Origin: Beijerinckiaceae bacterium
GTDB taxonomy: Bacteria > Pseudomonadota > Alphaproteobacteria > Rhizobiales > Beijerinckiaceae
Assembly (NCBI GenBank): GCA_947476075.1
Contig: CANJPM010000007.1
Span: 1-48,762 of the forward strand
Direction of reading: 5' to 3'
Length of the DNA stretch: 48,762 nucleotides
Position 1 is the first letter of the stretch; every line of letters starts with the position of its first letter. Below, piece by piece: positions 7,433 through 16,043 of this stretch. The notes beneath the pieces were generated by a model, which worked only from the letters and a program-made list of their open reading frames with translations, was not told the DNA's origin and did not search any database. The translations under genes and the position numbers were made by a program.

Positions 7433-7509
7433 ATCGGTCGGCAACATAGCGGTCGGGCTCGCGTGGAGCAAGCAGCTTGGATCTTGCAGCTTAGTGAGAG
7501 CCAGCGCCT

Positions 7510-8598
7510 TTACCTGAAATGCTTCGACAGCTTCAGCCCCTGCGCCTGATAGTTTGAGCCAAGGCCTGCGCCGTAAAGCGCGCGGGGCGCTTCGGCCATC
7601 CGCTCGTAGACGAGACGGCCTACGATCTGGCCGTCTTCCAGAATGAACGGCACGTCGTGCGAGCGCACTTCCAGCACTGCGCGGGCGCCGGCGCCGCCAG
7701 CCTCCGCAGCGCCAAAGCCCGGATCGAAAAAGCCTGCGTAATGCACGCGGAATTCGCCCACCAGCGGATCAAACGGGGTCATCTCGGCGGCGTGGTCGGG
7801 CGGCACGCGCACCGCCTCCTTGGACGCCAGAATGTAGAACTCGCCGGGATCAAGAATGAGATCGCGGCGACCCCGGTCGTGGATCGGCTCCCAGAAATCG
7901 AGCAGATCGTGGGCAGCCACTTTATCGACGTCGATCAGGCCGGTGTGGCGCTTGGCGCGATAGCCGATCAGCCCATCCTCGCCAAAGCCCGCCAGATCGA
8001 CGGAGACTGCGACGCCCCCGCTAATCGAGGGTTCGGACGAGGTGACGAGTTTTTCGCGCGCATGCAAAGCACGGTGGCCTGCATCGTCCAGACGGGCGTG
8101 GCCATGGCGAAAGCGCACCTGCGACAGACGAGAGCCGCTGCGCGCCAGCACCGGGAAGGTGCGCGGCGAAATCTCTGCGTAAAGCGGGCCGTGATAGCCG
8201 GCTGGAATCATGTCGAACGCGCGCGCGTGATCGGCGATCACGCGGGTGAAAACGTCGATGCGGCCTGTGGAGCTTTTGGGGTTTGCCGCTGCGGCGATGT
8301 CAGGGGGCAGCGCCAGCCCCTCCATCAATTCGGCGACATAGACGCAATCGGTCTCCAGCACCGCGCCGCGCTCAAGGTCGATCTCGTGCAAAGCCAGCCG
8401 CTCGATACAGGCCGCCACTGGCCTGTCTGGACCGGGCAGGAAGCTCGCCCGCATCCGCCACGCACGTTTGCCCAGCCGCAAATCGAGGCTGGCTGGCTGC
8501 ACCTGTCCCGCCACGAAGGGGCATGCGAGCGTAATCGCGCCGCTTTGCTCAAGCGCTTCGATGATGTGGGCTGGAAGAATGCCGGGCGAATGTGTCAT
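7510..8598 (-). CDS. dcd: 2'-deoxycytidine 5'-triphosphate deaminase, long two-domain form
   Basis: This protein of about 362 residues matches the alphaproteobacterial long Dcd. The dUTPase-like trimer fold occurs twice: first half with PKSSTGRIDVFTRVIADH and AEISPRTFPVLARSGSRLSQVRF, second half with ILASKEAVRVPPDHAAEM and GFFDPGFG. It deaminates dCTP to dUTP for thymidylate synthesis in the cytosol. Possible starts are ATG 8649, 8613 and 8598. None has a strong Shine-Dalgarno sequence; 8598 (MTHSPGIL) begins where the family domain begins and is chosen. It is divergent from metZ across a leader with a strong hairpin. Closely related long forms sit beside metZ in other Hyphomicrobiales (recalled, not checked). 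Confidence 0.92.
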   Translation of the reverse strand: MTHSPGILPAHIIEALEQSGAITLACPFVAGQVQPASLDLRLGKRAWRMRASFLPGPDRPVAACIERLALHEIDLERGAVLETDCVYVAELMEGLALPPDIAAAANPKSSTGRIDVFTRVIADHARAFDMIPAGYHGPLYAEISPRTFPVLARSGSRLSQVRFRHGHARLDDAGHRALHAREKLVTSSEPSISGGVAVSVDLAGFGEDGLIGYRAKRHTGLIDVDKVAAHDLLDFWEPIHDRGRRDLILDPGEFYILASKEAVRVPPDHAAEMTPFDPLVGEFRVHYAGFFDPGFGAAEAGGAGARAVLEVRSHDVPFILEDGQIVGRLVYERMAEAPRALYGAGLGSNYQAQGLKLSKHFR

Positions 8599-8676
8599 GG
8601 TCGAAGAACTCATGCAGCAATGACTAGCCAATAAGAGCGAATTGGCCAAGGTCGGCGGCCCCCTTTCCAGTGAATA

Positions 8677-8735
8677 GCGGCGATTCAGGCGCCGCCGCTT
8701 GCCCGCAGGGCGGCGGCGGGACTAAATGGCGGCTG
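8677..8735 (+). promoter_or_regulatory. Structured metZ leader: 9-bp GC hairpin with SAM-II-like sequence landmarks
   Basis: CGCCGCCGC (8690-8698) pairs perfectly with GCGGCGGCG (8710-8718) around an 11-base loop beginning TTGC. The wider leader holds, in order, GATTC, CCGCC-GCTTGC, CTAAAT and GGCGGCTGA. GCCGCC (8691-8696) could alternatively pair with GGCGGC (8728-8733). The order of GATTY, CTTGC, TAAA and GCTRA recalls SAM-II aptamers of alphaproteobacterial met genes, but TTGC and TAAA are about 11 bases too far apart and P1 would need a bulge. A regulatory leader is plausible; the SAM-II identity is unproven. Confidence 0.35.
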
Positions 8736-8761
8736 ATTGACGCCCGTATTTCGAGGACAGC

Positions 8762-9967
8762 ATGACCGACAAGAAGCCCCCCAGAAAGTCCATGCGCGAA
8801 CTGCGCCCCGCGACCCGTCTGGTGCACGGGGGCACAATGCGCTCGCAATTTGGCGAAATGTCGGAGGCTTTGTTCCTCACGCAAGGCTTCGCCTACGAGA
8901 GCATGGAGCAGGCCGAGGCCCGTTTCACCGGCGCCTCGCCGGGCTTTCAATATTCGCGTTTCGGCAACCCCACCGTGGCGATGTTTGAAGAGCGCATGGC
9001 GCTGCTGGAAGGGGCGGAGGCGGCCCGCGCCACCGCGACCGGCATGGCCGCCGTCACGGCCTCGATGCTCGGCCAGCTCAAGGCGGGCGATCATGTGGTT
9101 GCGGCCAAGGCGCTCTTTGGCTCTTGCCGTTTCATCGTTGAAGATTTGCTGCCCTGCTACGGCATCGCCTCGACGCTTGTGGACGGCAGCGATCTGGCGC
9201 AATGGCGCAGCGCCATTCGTCCCAACACCAAGGTTTTCTTTCTGGAGAGCCCAACCAATCCGCAACTTGAAATCATCGACATTCAGGCGGTCGCGGAAAT
9301 CGCGCACAGCGTTGGCGGTACGCTCGTCGTCGACAACGTGTTCGCGACGCCCCTGCTGCAAAGCCCCCTGAAACTGGGCGCCGATTGCGTGGTCTATTCG
9401 GCCACCAAACATGTGGACGGACAGGGCAGGGTTCTGGGCGGCTGCATTTTGGGCTCGGAAGAGTTCATTATGAAGAATATCCACAATTTTCTGCGCCAGA
9501 CCGGCCCGGCGATGTCGCCCTTCAATGCATGGGTGATGCTGAAATCGCTGGAGACGTTGCCGTTGCGCGTCATGCAGCAAGTGCGCAACGCCGAGCGGGT
9601 GGCTGATTTTCTGGCTGAACAGAAAAGCGTTGAGCGCGTGCTTTATCCATGGCGCAAGGACCACCCCCAGCACGAGCTGGCGCGCAAGCAGATGAGCGCA
9701 GGCGGCACGGTTGTGGTGCTTGACGTGGTCGGCGGCAAGGACGGCGCCTTCCGCTTCGGCAATGCGCTTGAGGTCGTGAAATTATCGAACAATCTGGGCG
9801 ATTCAAAAAGCATCCTCACCCATCCCGCCACCACGACGCATCAGCGCCTGCCGCGCGCAACGCGCGAGGAAATGGGCATAGGCGAGGGCATGTTGCGGCT
9901 CTCGGTCGGGCTCGAGGATATCGACGATCTGCTGGAAGACCTGAAGGCGGCGGCTGATGCAGTTTAG
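8762..9967 (+). CDS. metZ: O-succinylhomoserine sulfhydrylase
   Basis: This is a 401-residue PLP enzyme of the Cys/Met metabolism family. It condenses O-succinylhomoserine with sulfide to homocysteine for methionine synthesis. The PLP lysine is K216 in YSATKHVDGQGR; the phosphate-binding YSRFGNPT (64-71) and ATATGMAAV (90-98) and the aspartate stacking with the pyridine ring (VVDNVFATP, D191) are in place. GAGGA four bases before the ATG at 8762 supports the start. The stop codon overlaps the end of the convergent AbrB-family gene by 4 bases. Probably regulated through its structured leader. Confidence 0.95.
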   Translation: MTDKKPPRKSMRELRPATRLVHGGTMRSQFGEMSEALFLTQGFAYESMEQAEARFTGASPGFQYSRFGNPTVAMFEERMALLEGAEAARATATGMAAVTASMLGQLKAGDHVVAAKALFGSCRFIVEDLLPCYGIASTLVDGSDLAQWRSAIRPNTKVFFLESPTNPQLEIIDIQAVAEIAHSVGGTLVVDNVFATPLLQSPLKLGADCVVYSATKHVDGQGRVLGGCILGSEEFIMKNIHNFLRQTGPAMSPFNAWVMLKSLETLPLRVMQQVRNAERVADFLAEQKSVERVLYPWRKDHPQHELARKQMSAGGTVVVLDVVGGKDGAFRFGNALEVVKLSNNLGDSKSILTHPATTTHQRLPRATREEMGIGEGMLRLSVGLEDIDDLLEDLKAAADAV

Positions 9968-11058
9968 GTCTTGTCGCCTGACTGCTTTTTGATCTGCGGC
10001 TCCAGCCAATAGCGCACCACCAGCGGCATGGTCATGTTCAGCAACATGAAGCGCGCCAGATGATGCACGCCAACGTAGAGCGGATCGAATCCGATCGCGA
10101 AGGCCAGCATCGTCATGGCTTCCAGCGCGCCGGGCGCAAATGCGATCATCGCTGCGCCAAACGACAGGCCGAGCAAAGTCGAGGCAAGCCAGGCGAACAA
10201 GGCCGACGTGGCGATGCTGATAGCGATGGAGGCGCTCGCCACGCCCAGCAATGCCGGCAGGCGCCGCCAGTCAAAGCCTACAAAGCGCGAGCCTGTCCAG
10301 CTGCCGATCAGGCATTGGCCAACGAACGCCAGTTCCCCAGGCAGGCGGCCAGGCGCCAGGCCAGTGCCGTGGAACGCAGCGGAGACCAGCATGGCCCCGA
10401 AGAAGATTCCGCCGGCGATTTTCATGCGCTCAAATAGAAAACCACCCGCAGCCCCGGCCGCCAGCATCACGCCCACAAGCCAGAGCGGATCGAGATTCGT
10501 GGTCGCATTCTTCGGGGCGGGCATGCCGCCCGACAGGCTCGCCGTCTCGACGACAAGCATCGGCAGAACAGCCATCAGGATCAGCACGCGAAACATTTGC
10601 ACGACGACAATGCGCGGCACGTCGCCCTTCACGCGCGGCGCGACCGAGATGATGTAGGAAAAAGCGCCCGGGCTGGTGGCCAGCAACGCAGTGGCGCGGC
10701 TCCAGCCCGCAAACACGCACAGGAACGCCGTGCCGGCGAGCGTGGTGGCGGCGACGCCCACGGCCATGATCGCGAGCGAGCCGGGATAGGTGGCGATTCC
10801 GCGCAGCGTCTCGGGCGTCACGGCCGCGCCCAGCGTCACGCCGGACGCCACCATGGCGATGGTGCGCAGCCCGCCCTCGATGCGAACGGCAATGCCAAAC
10901 ACCGTCATCAGCGTGACGACGAGCATAGCGCCGGAAATACCGCCGCCGGGCACGGCGAGCCAAAGGAACAAAGCCGAGCCGGAAGCGCCAGCCGCAACCG
11001 TCGTCAATTGACGCAGCAGCGGCGGCTTGCGGAAAGCCTCAGTTGAGGTTGCGGTCAT
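9964..11058 (-). CDS. AbrB-family inner membrane protein (AbrB duplication, putative ammonia-monooxygenase-regulator family)
   Basis: The 364-residue polytopic protein has about ten hydrophobic segments and two copies of the AbrB-duplication motif: GGGISGAMLVVTLM near residues 38-51, and GIFFGAMLVSAAFH in the middle half. GAMIAFAPGALEAMTMLAFAIGFDPLYVGVHH near the C-terminus is diagnostic of the family. Despite the database name ('ammonia monooxygenase' or 'AbrB regulator'), these are transporter-like proteins of unknown substrate. The gene is single, with its 3' end overlapping metZ by 4 bases and its 5' end about 150 bases from the end of mscL. Confidence 0.85.
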   Translation of the reverse strand: MTATSTEAFRKPPLLRQLTTVAAGASGSALFLWLAVPGGGISGAMLVVTLMTVFGIAVRIEGGLRTIAMVASGVTLGAAVTPETLRGIATYPGSLAIMAVGVAATTLAGTAFLCVFAGWSRATALLATSPGAFSYIISVAPRVKGDVPRIVVVQMFRVLILMAVLPMLVVETASLSGGMPAPKNATTNLDPLWLVGVMLAAGAAGGFLFERMKIAGGIFFGAMLVSAAFHGTGLAPGRLPGELAFVGQCLIGSWTGSRFVGFDWRRLPALLGVASASIAISIATSALFAWLASTLLGLSFGAAMIAFAPGALEAMTMLAFAIGFDPLYVGVHHLARFMLLNMTMPLVVRYWLEPQIKKQSGDKT

Positions 11059-11169
11059 GGTTCAAGGGTTTCTGCTAACGCCGATCGCGCAGGTAAACGC
11101 GAGACGAAGCCGTAAAGGCGTCGCTCCCTATTGCCGCCTGAAACCTCAAAATGCAAATCGCATTCATGT

Positions 11170-11204
11170 CCGTCATGGCCGCCTTCGCCGCCATGACGGT
11201 TTTT
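11170..11204. repeat. REP-like palindrome, copy B, with adjacent T-tract
   Basis: CCGTCATGGC (11170-11179) pairs perfectly with GCCATGACGG (11190-11199) around a 10-base loop, followed on the plus strand by TTTTT. The core ATGGCSGCCTTCGYC plus GCCATGACG is shared with copy A at 96-119. The T-run is on the plus strand although both neighbouring genes (mscL, AbrB-family) read leftward, so it is not a canonical terminator for mscL. It could block or end antisense transcription. Confidence 0.65.
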
Positions 11205-11210
11205 CGGGAC

Positions 11211-11645
11211 TTACTTTCGCGAAAGCAGATCGCGGATTTCTTCCAGCAGAACTTCCGAGCGCGCGGGAGCGGGAGCTTCAGCCGGCGCTGCTGCGGCTTC
11301 TTTCTTCTTCATGCTGTTGAGTGCGCGCACGACGAGGAACAGAATGAAAGCGATAATGATAAAGTTGACGCTGATAGTGAGGAAATTTCCCCAGGCCAAA
11401 ACCGCGCCCTGTTTCTTTGCTTCCACGAGGGAGCCTGCCGTCACTGCGCTCGAAAGGCCGGTATAATAATTTGAGAAATCGAGGCCGCCGGTGATCGCGC
11501 CGACGATCGGCATGATGACGTCGGCCACCAGAGATTCGACGATCTTGCCGAAGGCGGCGCCGATGATGACGCCGATGGCCAGGTCCATGACATTGCCGCG
11601 CAGTGCGAAAGCTTTGAATTCGTTCAACATCGATTTGATCTCCAA
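11211..11645 (-). CDS. mscL: Large-conductance mechanosensitive channel
   Basis: The 144-residue protein has the MscL hallmark N-terminus: a short amphipathic helix, then [27 protein letters not shown]-type TM1. A second transmembrane helix is near residues 75-98 ([20 protein letters not shown]). The cytoplasmic C-terminal helical bundle ends in [13 protein letters not shown]-like sequence after an Ala/Pro-rich linker. It opens under membrane tension and releases solutes on osmotic downshock as a homopentamer in the inner membrane. It is monocistronic and divergent from the SLC5-histidine kinase gene. The start at 11645 follows GGAGATCAAATCG. Confidence 0.97.
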   Translation of the reverse strand: MEIKSMLNEFKAFALRGNVMDLAIGVIIGAAFGKIVESLVADVIMPIVGAITGGLDFSNYYTGLSSAVTAGSLVEAKKQGAVLAWGNFLTISVNFIIIAFILFLVVRALNSMKKKEAAAAPAEAPAPARSEVLLEEIRDLLSRK

Positions 11646-11679
11646 TGATCGTGACAGGCGCGCTCAGGCGCAAAGCTGC

Positions 11680-11716
11680 TTGAACTTGATCACTGAGGCT
11701 TCTGTATACAATTGTA
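11680..11716 (+). promoter_or_regulatory. Candidate promoter and palindrome upstream of the SLC5-histidine kinase gene
   Basis: TTGAAC (11680-11685) and TATACA (11705-11710) could be -35 and -10 boxes with a long 19-base spacer. The -10 overlaps a perfect 10-bp palindrome TACAATTGTA (11707-11716). The AT-rich patch stands out in this GC-rich region and is 72-108 bases before the kinase start, which has GGGAGAAG as ribosome binding site. Confidence 0.35.
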
Positions 11717-11787
11717 ACTTCGAATGAAAGGGCGGCGCTGACGAGGCTGCGCGTCCATGCTAGCGTTCCCCACGGGAGAAGAATGAG

Positions 11788-14700
11788 ATGAATTACGGCG
11801 GCGCTGCGATCCTGACAGCACTGGTTTATCTGTGCGGGCTGTTCGCCGTCGCCCATTACGGCGACACGTCGGGCCGTCGTTTCATGCAATCGCGGGCCCG
11901 GCCGCTGATTTATGCGCTGACGCTGGCGGTCTATTGCACGTCGTGGACGTTCTTTGGCTCAGTGGGTCTGGCCTCTTCGCGCGGGCTCGATTTCTTGCCG
12001 ATCTACATTGGCCCGATCCTTGTCGTGGGCCTCGGGTTTCCATTGATCCTGCGCATCGCGCGCATCGCCAAGGGGCAGAACATCACGTCGGTCGCCGATT
12101 TTGTGGCCGCGCGCTATGGCAAGTCCGAACAGGTGGCCGCGCTTGTGGCGTTGATCTGCGTGGCCGGCGTCATTCCCTATATCTCTTTGCAGCTGAAGGC
12201 GATCTCGACCTCCATCGCCATTGTCCTGGGATCGCTGGAGGCGGGACATGCGGTTTCGGCTTCGTCGGGAAACAGCGGCTTGTCGGCGATTGTGGCGGTT
12301 TTGCTGGCCGGTTTTGCGATGGCGTTTGGCACCCGCAACATTGACGCGACCGAACATCAGGACGGACTGGTGCTGGCGGTGGCTGCTGAATCGCTGGTGA
12401 AGCTGATCGCCTTCATCGTCTGCGGCGCGTTCGTGACGTGGTGGATGTTTGACGGCCTGGCAGATCTCACCGCGCGCGCCGCCGCCGACCCGGCCCTGAG
12501 CGCGATGCTCGCCCGCCAGCCAGAGCCCGAATCATGGATCGCCATGGTGCTGCTTGCCGCCTGCGCCATAGTCCTGTTGCCGCGTCAGTTCCATGTCATG
12601 GTGGTGGAGAACCGCGATGAGGCCGACATCAAGACGGCGGCGTGGTTATTCCCGCTCTATCTGATCGCGATCAACATCTTCGTCATTCCGCTGGCCATCG
12701 CCGGGCGCCTCACCTTCGCAGACGGCGTGATTGATCGCGACATGACCGTGCTGGCGCTACCTTTGCAGGCCAATGCGTCCACCGTGGCCGTCTTCACGAT
12801 GATCGGCGGATTGTCGGCGGCCACCGCCATGGTGATCATGGCGTGCGTGGCGCTTTCCATCATGGCCTCGAACCATCTCGTGATGCCGCTGCTTTTGCGC
12901 GGACGGCGCATGCAGCAGCGTTTTGAGGCAGGCGATCCGGCCTCCCTGATCCTGGTGATACGGCGCTTGTCTATCGTCGTCGTGTTGTCGCTGGGCTACG
13001 TGTATTTCGTTCATGCGGCGGAATCGGAATTGGCGTCGATTGGCCTGTTGTCGTTTGCCGCTGTGGCGCAGGTGGGCCCGGTGTTTTTCGGCGGCCTGTT
13101 CTGGCGGCGCGCCAATGCGCGCGGCGCCATGGCCGGGCTCATCGCCGGGGTTTTGACGTGGTCCTACACGCTGCTGTTGCCGTCGCTGGCGCTGGAATCG
13201 CCCGCAATCGCCAGCATCGTCGCCCATGGCCCGATGGGCCTTGCGGCGTTGAAGCCGACCGCCTTGTTTGGCGTCGATCTTGCGCAATTGGTGCATGGCG
13301 TTTTCTTTAGCCTCAGTCTCAATGTGCTTGCTTTCGTGGGGTTCTCGCTCACGCGTTCGGCCAGCCCGATTGAGCGTTTGCAAGCCAATGTGTTTGTGGG
13401 CGCCGAGCGAGGGCTTATCGGCCAGACGCTGCGCGCGGGTGGCGCGACGGTGACGGTAAGCGAACTTGAAGGCACGGTTGGCCGCTATCTTGGCGCAGAG
13501 CACACGCGTCGCTCGTTTGAGAGTTTTTTGAAAGCGCGCAGCGCCTCGTTGTCGCCCGCTCTTGAGGCTGACGTTCATCTTTTGCGTTTCGCCGAGCATT
13601 TGCTGGCGTCGGCCATCGGCGCCTCGTCGTCTCGCCTTGTGCTTTCATTGCTGCTGCGCAGACGCAATCTGTCGCGCGAGGCCGCGCTTAAACTCATTGA
13701 TGATGCGTCGGCCAGCCTTCAGCACAATCGCGATCTGTTGCAACACGCGCTTGATTTCGCCCGTCAGGGCATCACAGTGTTTGATCGCGACCTGCGGCTG
13801 ATGTGCTGGAATCGTGAATTCCGCGATTTGTTCGAATTGCCTTCGGAAACCTTGCGCGTCGGGCTCGAACTTGAAGAATTGCTGCGCTTCAACGCGGATC
13901 GCGGGATTTACGGTCCTGGCAATCTTGATCTGCAAGTGCTCACGCGCATGGAATTGCTGGTGCACGAGACGGCGCCCTCGCGCCTGCGGCTCACCACCGG
14001 CACAGTGATTGAAATCCGCTCCGCGCCTTTGCCCGATGGTGGACTTGTGACCACCTATACGGACGTCACTACGACGGTGGAGGCTGAAGAAGCCCTGGAG
14101 CGCACCAACGAAACGCTGGAGCAACGCGTGCGCGAACGCACCGAAGAGCTGGTGCGCCTCAATCACGAATTGGCGAAGGCCAAAGCCATCGCCGAAGACG
14201 CTGATTTATCGAAGACACGCTTTCTGGCGGCCGCCAGCCACGATATTTTGCAACCGCTCAACGCCGCCCGTCTTTATGCAACCTCGATCCTTGAGCGCAC
14301 GCCTTTGGGTATGGAGCCGGGACGCGAACTGGCCGCCAATCTCGATGTTTCTCTGGAATCGGTGGAGGAAATCCTCACCGCTTTGCTCGACATCTCGCGC
14401 CTCGACGCGGGCGCCATGAAGGCCGAGCCAAGCACGTTCCGCATCGACGACCTGTTGGGCCAATTACGCATCGAGTTCGAACCGATGGCAAAAGAAAGAG
14501 GGCTGGAGCTCATCTTTGCGCCGTGCTCGCTCAGCGTGCGTTCGGATCGGCGGATGTTGCGGCGTCTGTTGCAGAACCTGATTTCGAACGCGCTGAAATA
14601 CACGCCCAAGGGCCGCGTGCTGGTGGGCTGTCGCCGGCGCGCGCCCGATCTCGTGATCGAGGTTTGGGACACCGGCCTTGGCATCCCTGTCTCAAAGCAA

Positions 14701-15321
14701 AAAGATGTGTTTCGCGAGTTTGAGCGATTGGCGCCTGCCGCCAAAACCGCGCCTGGCCTGGGGCTTGGACTGTCCATCGTCGAGCGTCTCAGCCGCGTTA
14801 TGGGCCATCGCGTGCGGCTGTGGTCGCAGCCGGGCAAAGGCTCGTCGTTTCGCGTTGACGTTCCCATCGGCGAGCGGGCGCCTGCGGGAGCCGCCTTCGA
14901 CAATGGCCATGTCAGCGCGCAAGATCATCAGCCGCTGGCGGGCATGGTCGTGTTGGCGATCGATAACGAGCCGCGCATTCTTGATGGCATGCGCGTGCTT
15001 CTCACTGGATGGGGTTGCGAGGTTGTAGCCGCTTGCGACGTGCCCGACGCCGAGCGTCAATTGAGCGCGTGCAATCTGGCGCCGCACGCCATTATCGCCG
15101 ATTATCATCTGGATTGCGATGACGGCGTATCGGCGATCACGCAATTACGCAAAGTGTTTGGCGTCGACATTCCAGCGCTTCTCGTGACCGCTGATCGCAC
15201 CAAGGAAGTGCGCGAACTGGCCGAAGGCAATGAAATACGCGTGCTCAACAAGCCGTTGAAGCCTGCCGCCTTGCGCTCCGTGCTCAGCCAATGGCGCGTG
15301 TTGCGGCGCGCGGCGGAATAG
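11788..15321 (+). CDS. SLC5 (sodium:solute symporter)-fused hybrid histidine kinase, CrbS/MxtR type
   Basis: The 1177-residue membrane kinase has an N-terminal sodium:solute symporter-like domain of about 13 transmembrane segments (residues 1-560). A PAS_7-like sensor follows (about 650-760, HALDFARQGITVFDRDLRL), then a coiled coil (770-805, EALERTNETLEQRVRERTEEL). The HisKA domain has H818 in AASHDILQPLNAARL. HATPase_c has NLISNALKYT and GLGLGLSIVERL, and the receiver domain has D1105 in IIADYHL. The architecture equals CrbS (Vibrio) and MxtR (Pseudomonas), which control acetate use with a LuxR-type regulator. The matching regulator and a second SLC5-like protein lie 16 kb away at 29638-32301. 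The REC acidic pocket reads IDNE, not DDD/E. Ends 3 bases before a convergent gene. Confidence 0.95.
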   Translation: MNYGGAAILTALVYLCGLFAVAHYGDTSGRRFMQSRARPLIYALTLAVYCTSWTFFGSVGLASSRGLDFLPIYIGPILVVGLGFPLILRIARIAKGQNITSVADFVAARYGKSEQVAALVALICVAGVIPYISLQLKAISTSIAIVLGSLEAGHAVSASSGNSGLSAIVAVLLAGFAMAFGTRNIDATEHQDGLVLAVAAESLVKLIAFIVCGAFVTWWMFDGLADLTARAAADPALSAMLARQPEPESWIAMVLLAACAIVLLPRQFHVMVVENRDEADIKTAAWLFPLYLIAINIFVIPLAIAGRLTFADGVIDRDMTVLALPLQANASTVAVFTMIGGLSAATAMVIMACVALSIMASNHLVMPLLLRGRRMQQRFEAGDPASLILVIRRLSIVVVLSLGYVYFVHAAESELASIGLLSFAAVAQVGPVFFGGLFWRRANARGAMAGLIAGVLTWSYTLLLPSLALESPAIASIVAHGPMGLAALKPTALFGVDLAQLVHGVFFSLSLNVLAFVGFSLTRSASPIERLQANVFVGAERGLIGQTLRAGGATVTVSELEGTVGRYLGAEHTRRSFESFLKARSASLSPALEADVHLLRFAEHLLASAIGASSSRLVLSLLLRRRNLSREAALKLIDDASASLQHNRDLLQHALDFARQGITVFDRDLRLMCWNREFRDLFELPSETLRVGLELEELLRFNADRGIYGPGNLDLQVLTRMELLVHETAPSRLRLTTGTVIEIRSAPLPDGGLVTTYTDVTTTVEAEEALERTNETLEQRVRERTEELVRLNHELAKAKAIAEDADLSKTRFLAAASHDILQPLNAARLYATSILERTPLGMEPGRELAANLDVSLESVEEILTALLDISRLDAGAMKAEPSTFRIDDLLGQLRIEFEPMAKERGLELIFAPCSLSVRSDRRMLRRLLQNLISNALKYTPKGRVLVGCRRRAPDLVIEVWDTGLGIPVSKQKDVFREFERLAPAAKTAPGLGLGLSIVERLSRVMGHRVRLWSQPGKGSSFRVDVPIGERAPAGAAFDNGHVSAQDHQPLAGMVVLAIDNEPRILDGMRVLLTGWGCEVVAACDVPDAERQLSACNLAPHAIIADYHLDCDDGVSAITQLRKVFGVDIPALLVTADRTKEVRELAEGNEIRVLNKPLKPAALRSVLSQWRVLRRAAE

Positions 15322-15324
15322 GGT

Positions 15325-15969
15325 TCAGGCGCCGGTGGTGAAGGCCTCGGGCGTATAGGGCGCGCGCCCGTTGACGAGCGCAGATTCCAGCTGTTCCAGC
15401 CGGTCCTGTCCCCAGAACGCTTCGCCCTCCAGCACATAAGTGGGCGAGCCGAACACGTCCTGCTCCAGCGCGCGCAACTTGTTGGCCTCATAGGCTTCGG
15501 CGATGTCCGGCGAACGGGCGCGCTCAAGAATGGCGCCCGCTTCGTAATCGCCGTCCTTTAGCAGGCGCGCGAGCACGGTTGAATCGGCCAGATTGCATTC
15601 TTCAACCCAGACGGCGCGAAACGCCATGGCGATGAAGGCGTGCGCCTGATCCTGCGGGCCGCTTTGCGCAGCCGTCAGCGCCACGCGGTCGGCGAGGTGA
15701 AAATCAAACGGCCAGTTTTTGGGCTTCAAAACCAGGGGCACGTCGCGCATTTCGCGCCAGCGTTGCATCTCCACCAGCCGATAACGCTGGCGCGAGGGGT
15801 GCCGCTTTCCAAGCGGAAGGCCGCCGCTCTCGGGGAACAGGTCCATCAGGTTGACGGGGCGATAGTCGATCTCGACGTCGTTGCGCCCGGCGATGGCGCC
15901 AAGCTGCGCGTGCCCGAGATAGGCCCATGGGCTCATCAATGAAAAATAATATTGAATTGGGCGAGGCAT
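15325..15969 (-). CDS. 2-hydroxychromene-2-carboxylate isomerase-like protein (NahD / GST-kappa, DsbA superfamily)
   Basis: The 214-residue thioredoxin-fold protein begins PIQYYFSLMSPWAYLGH, where S13 occupies the place of the catalytic/glutathione-contacting serine of HCCA isomerases. Late VFGSPTYVLEGEAFWGQDRLEQL, with a cis-proline loop and F-W-G-Q-D-R motif, is diagnostic. NahD isomerises 2-hydroxychromene-2-carboxylate in naphthalene breakdown, but many chromosomal homologues are of unknown substrate and are glutathione-dependent. An in-frame ATG at 16017 is possible. The ATG at 15969 has GGAGAT eight bases upstream and begins at the family start, so it is chosen. It is convergent with the kinase gene, and 74 bases after the MerR gene on the same strand. 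Confidence 0.88.
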   Translation of the reverse strand: MPRPIQYYFSLMSPWAYLGHAQLGAIAGRNDVEIDYRPVNLMDLFPESGGLPLGKRHPSRQRYRLVEMQRWREMRDVPLVLKPKNWPFDFHLADRVALTAAQSGPQDQAHAFIAMAFRAVWVEECNLADSTVLARLLKDGDYEAGAILERARSPDIAEAYEANKLRALEQDVFGSPTYVLEGEAFWGQDRLEQLESALVNGRAPYTPEAFTTGA

Positions 15970-16043
15970 GGAATGATCTCCAGCCCGATCTGTCAGGGCG
16001 CAGCGCGCGTCTGTCAAGCAGCGCGCGCCGCGTCGTTTTGGCT

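Noticed and set aside
11211-11889. Alternative 203-codon minus frame across mscL
   Set aside because: mscL itself is complete and canonical in another frame; the longer one contains a garbled translation of the same DNA.
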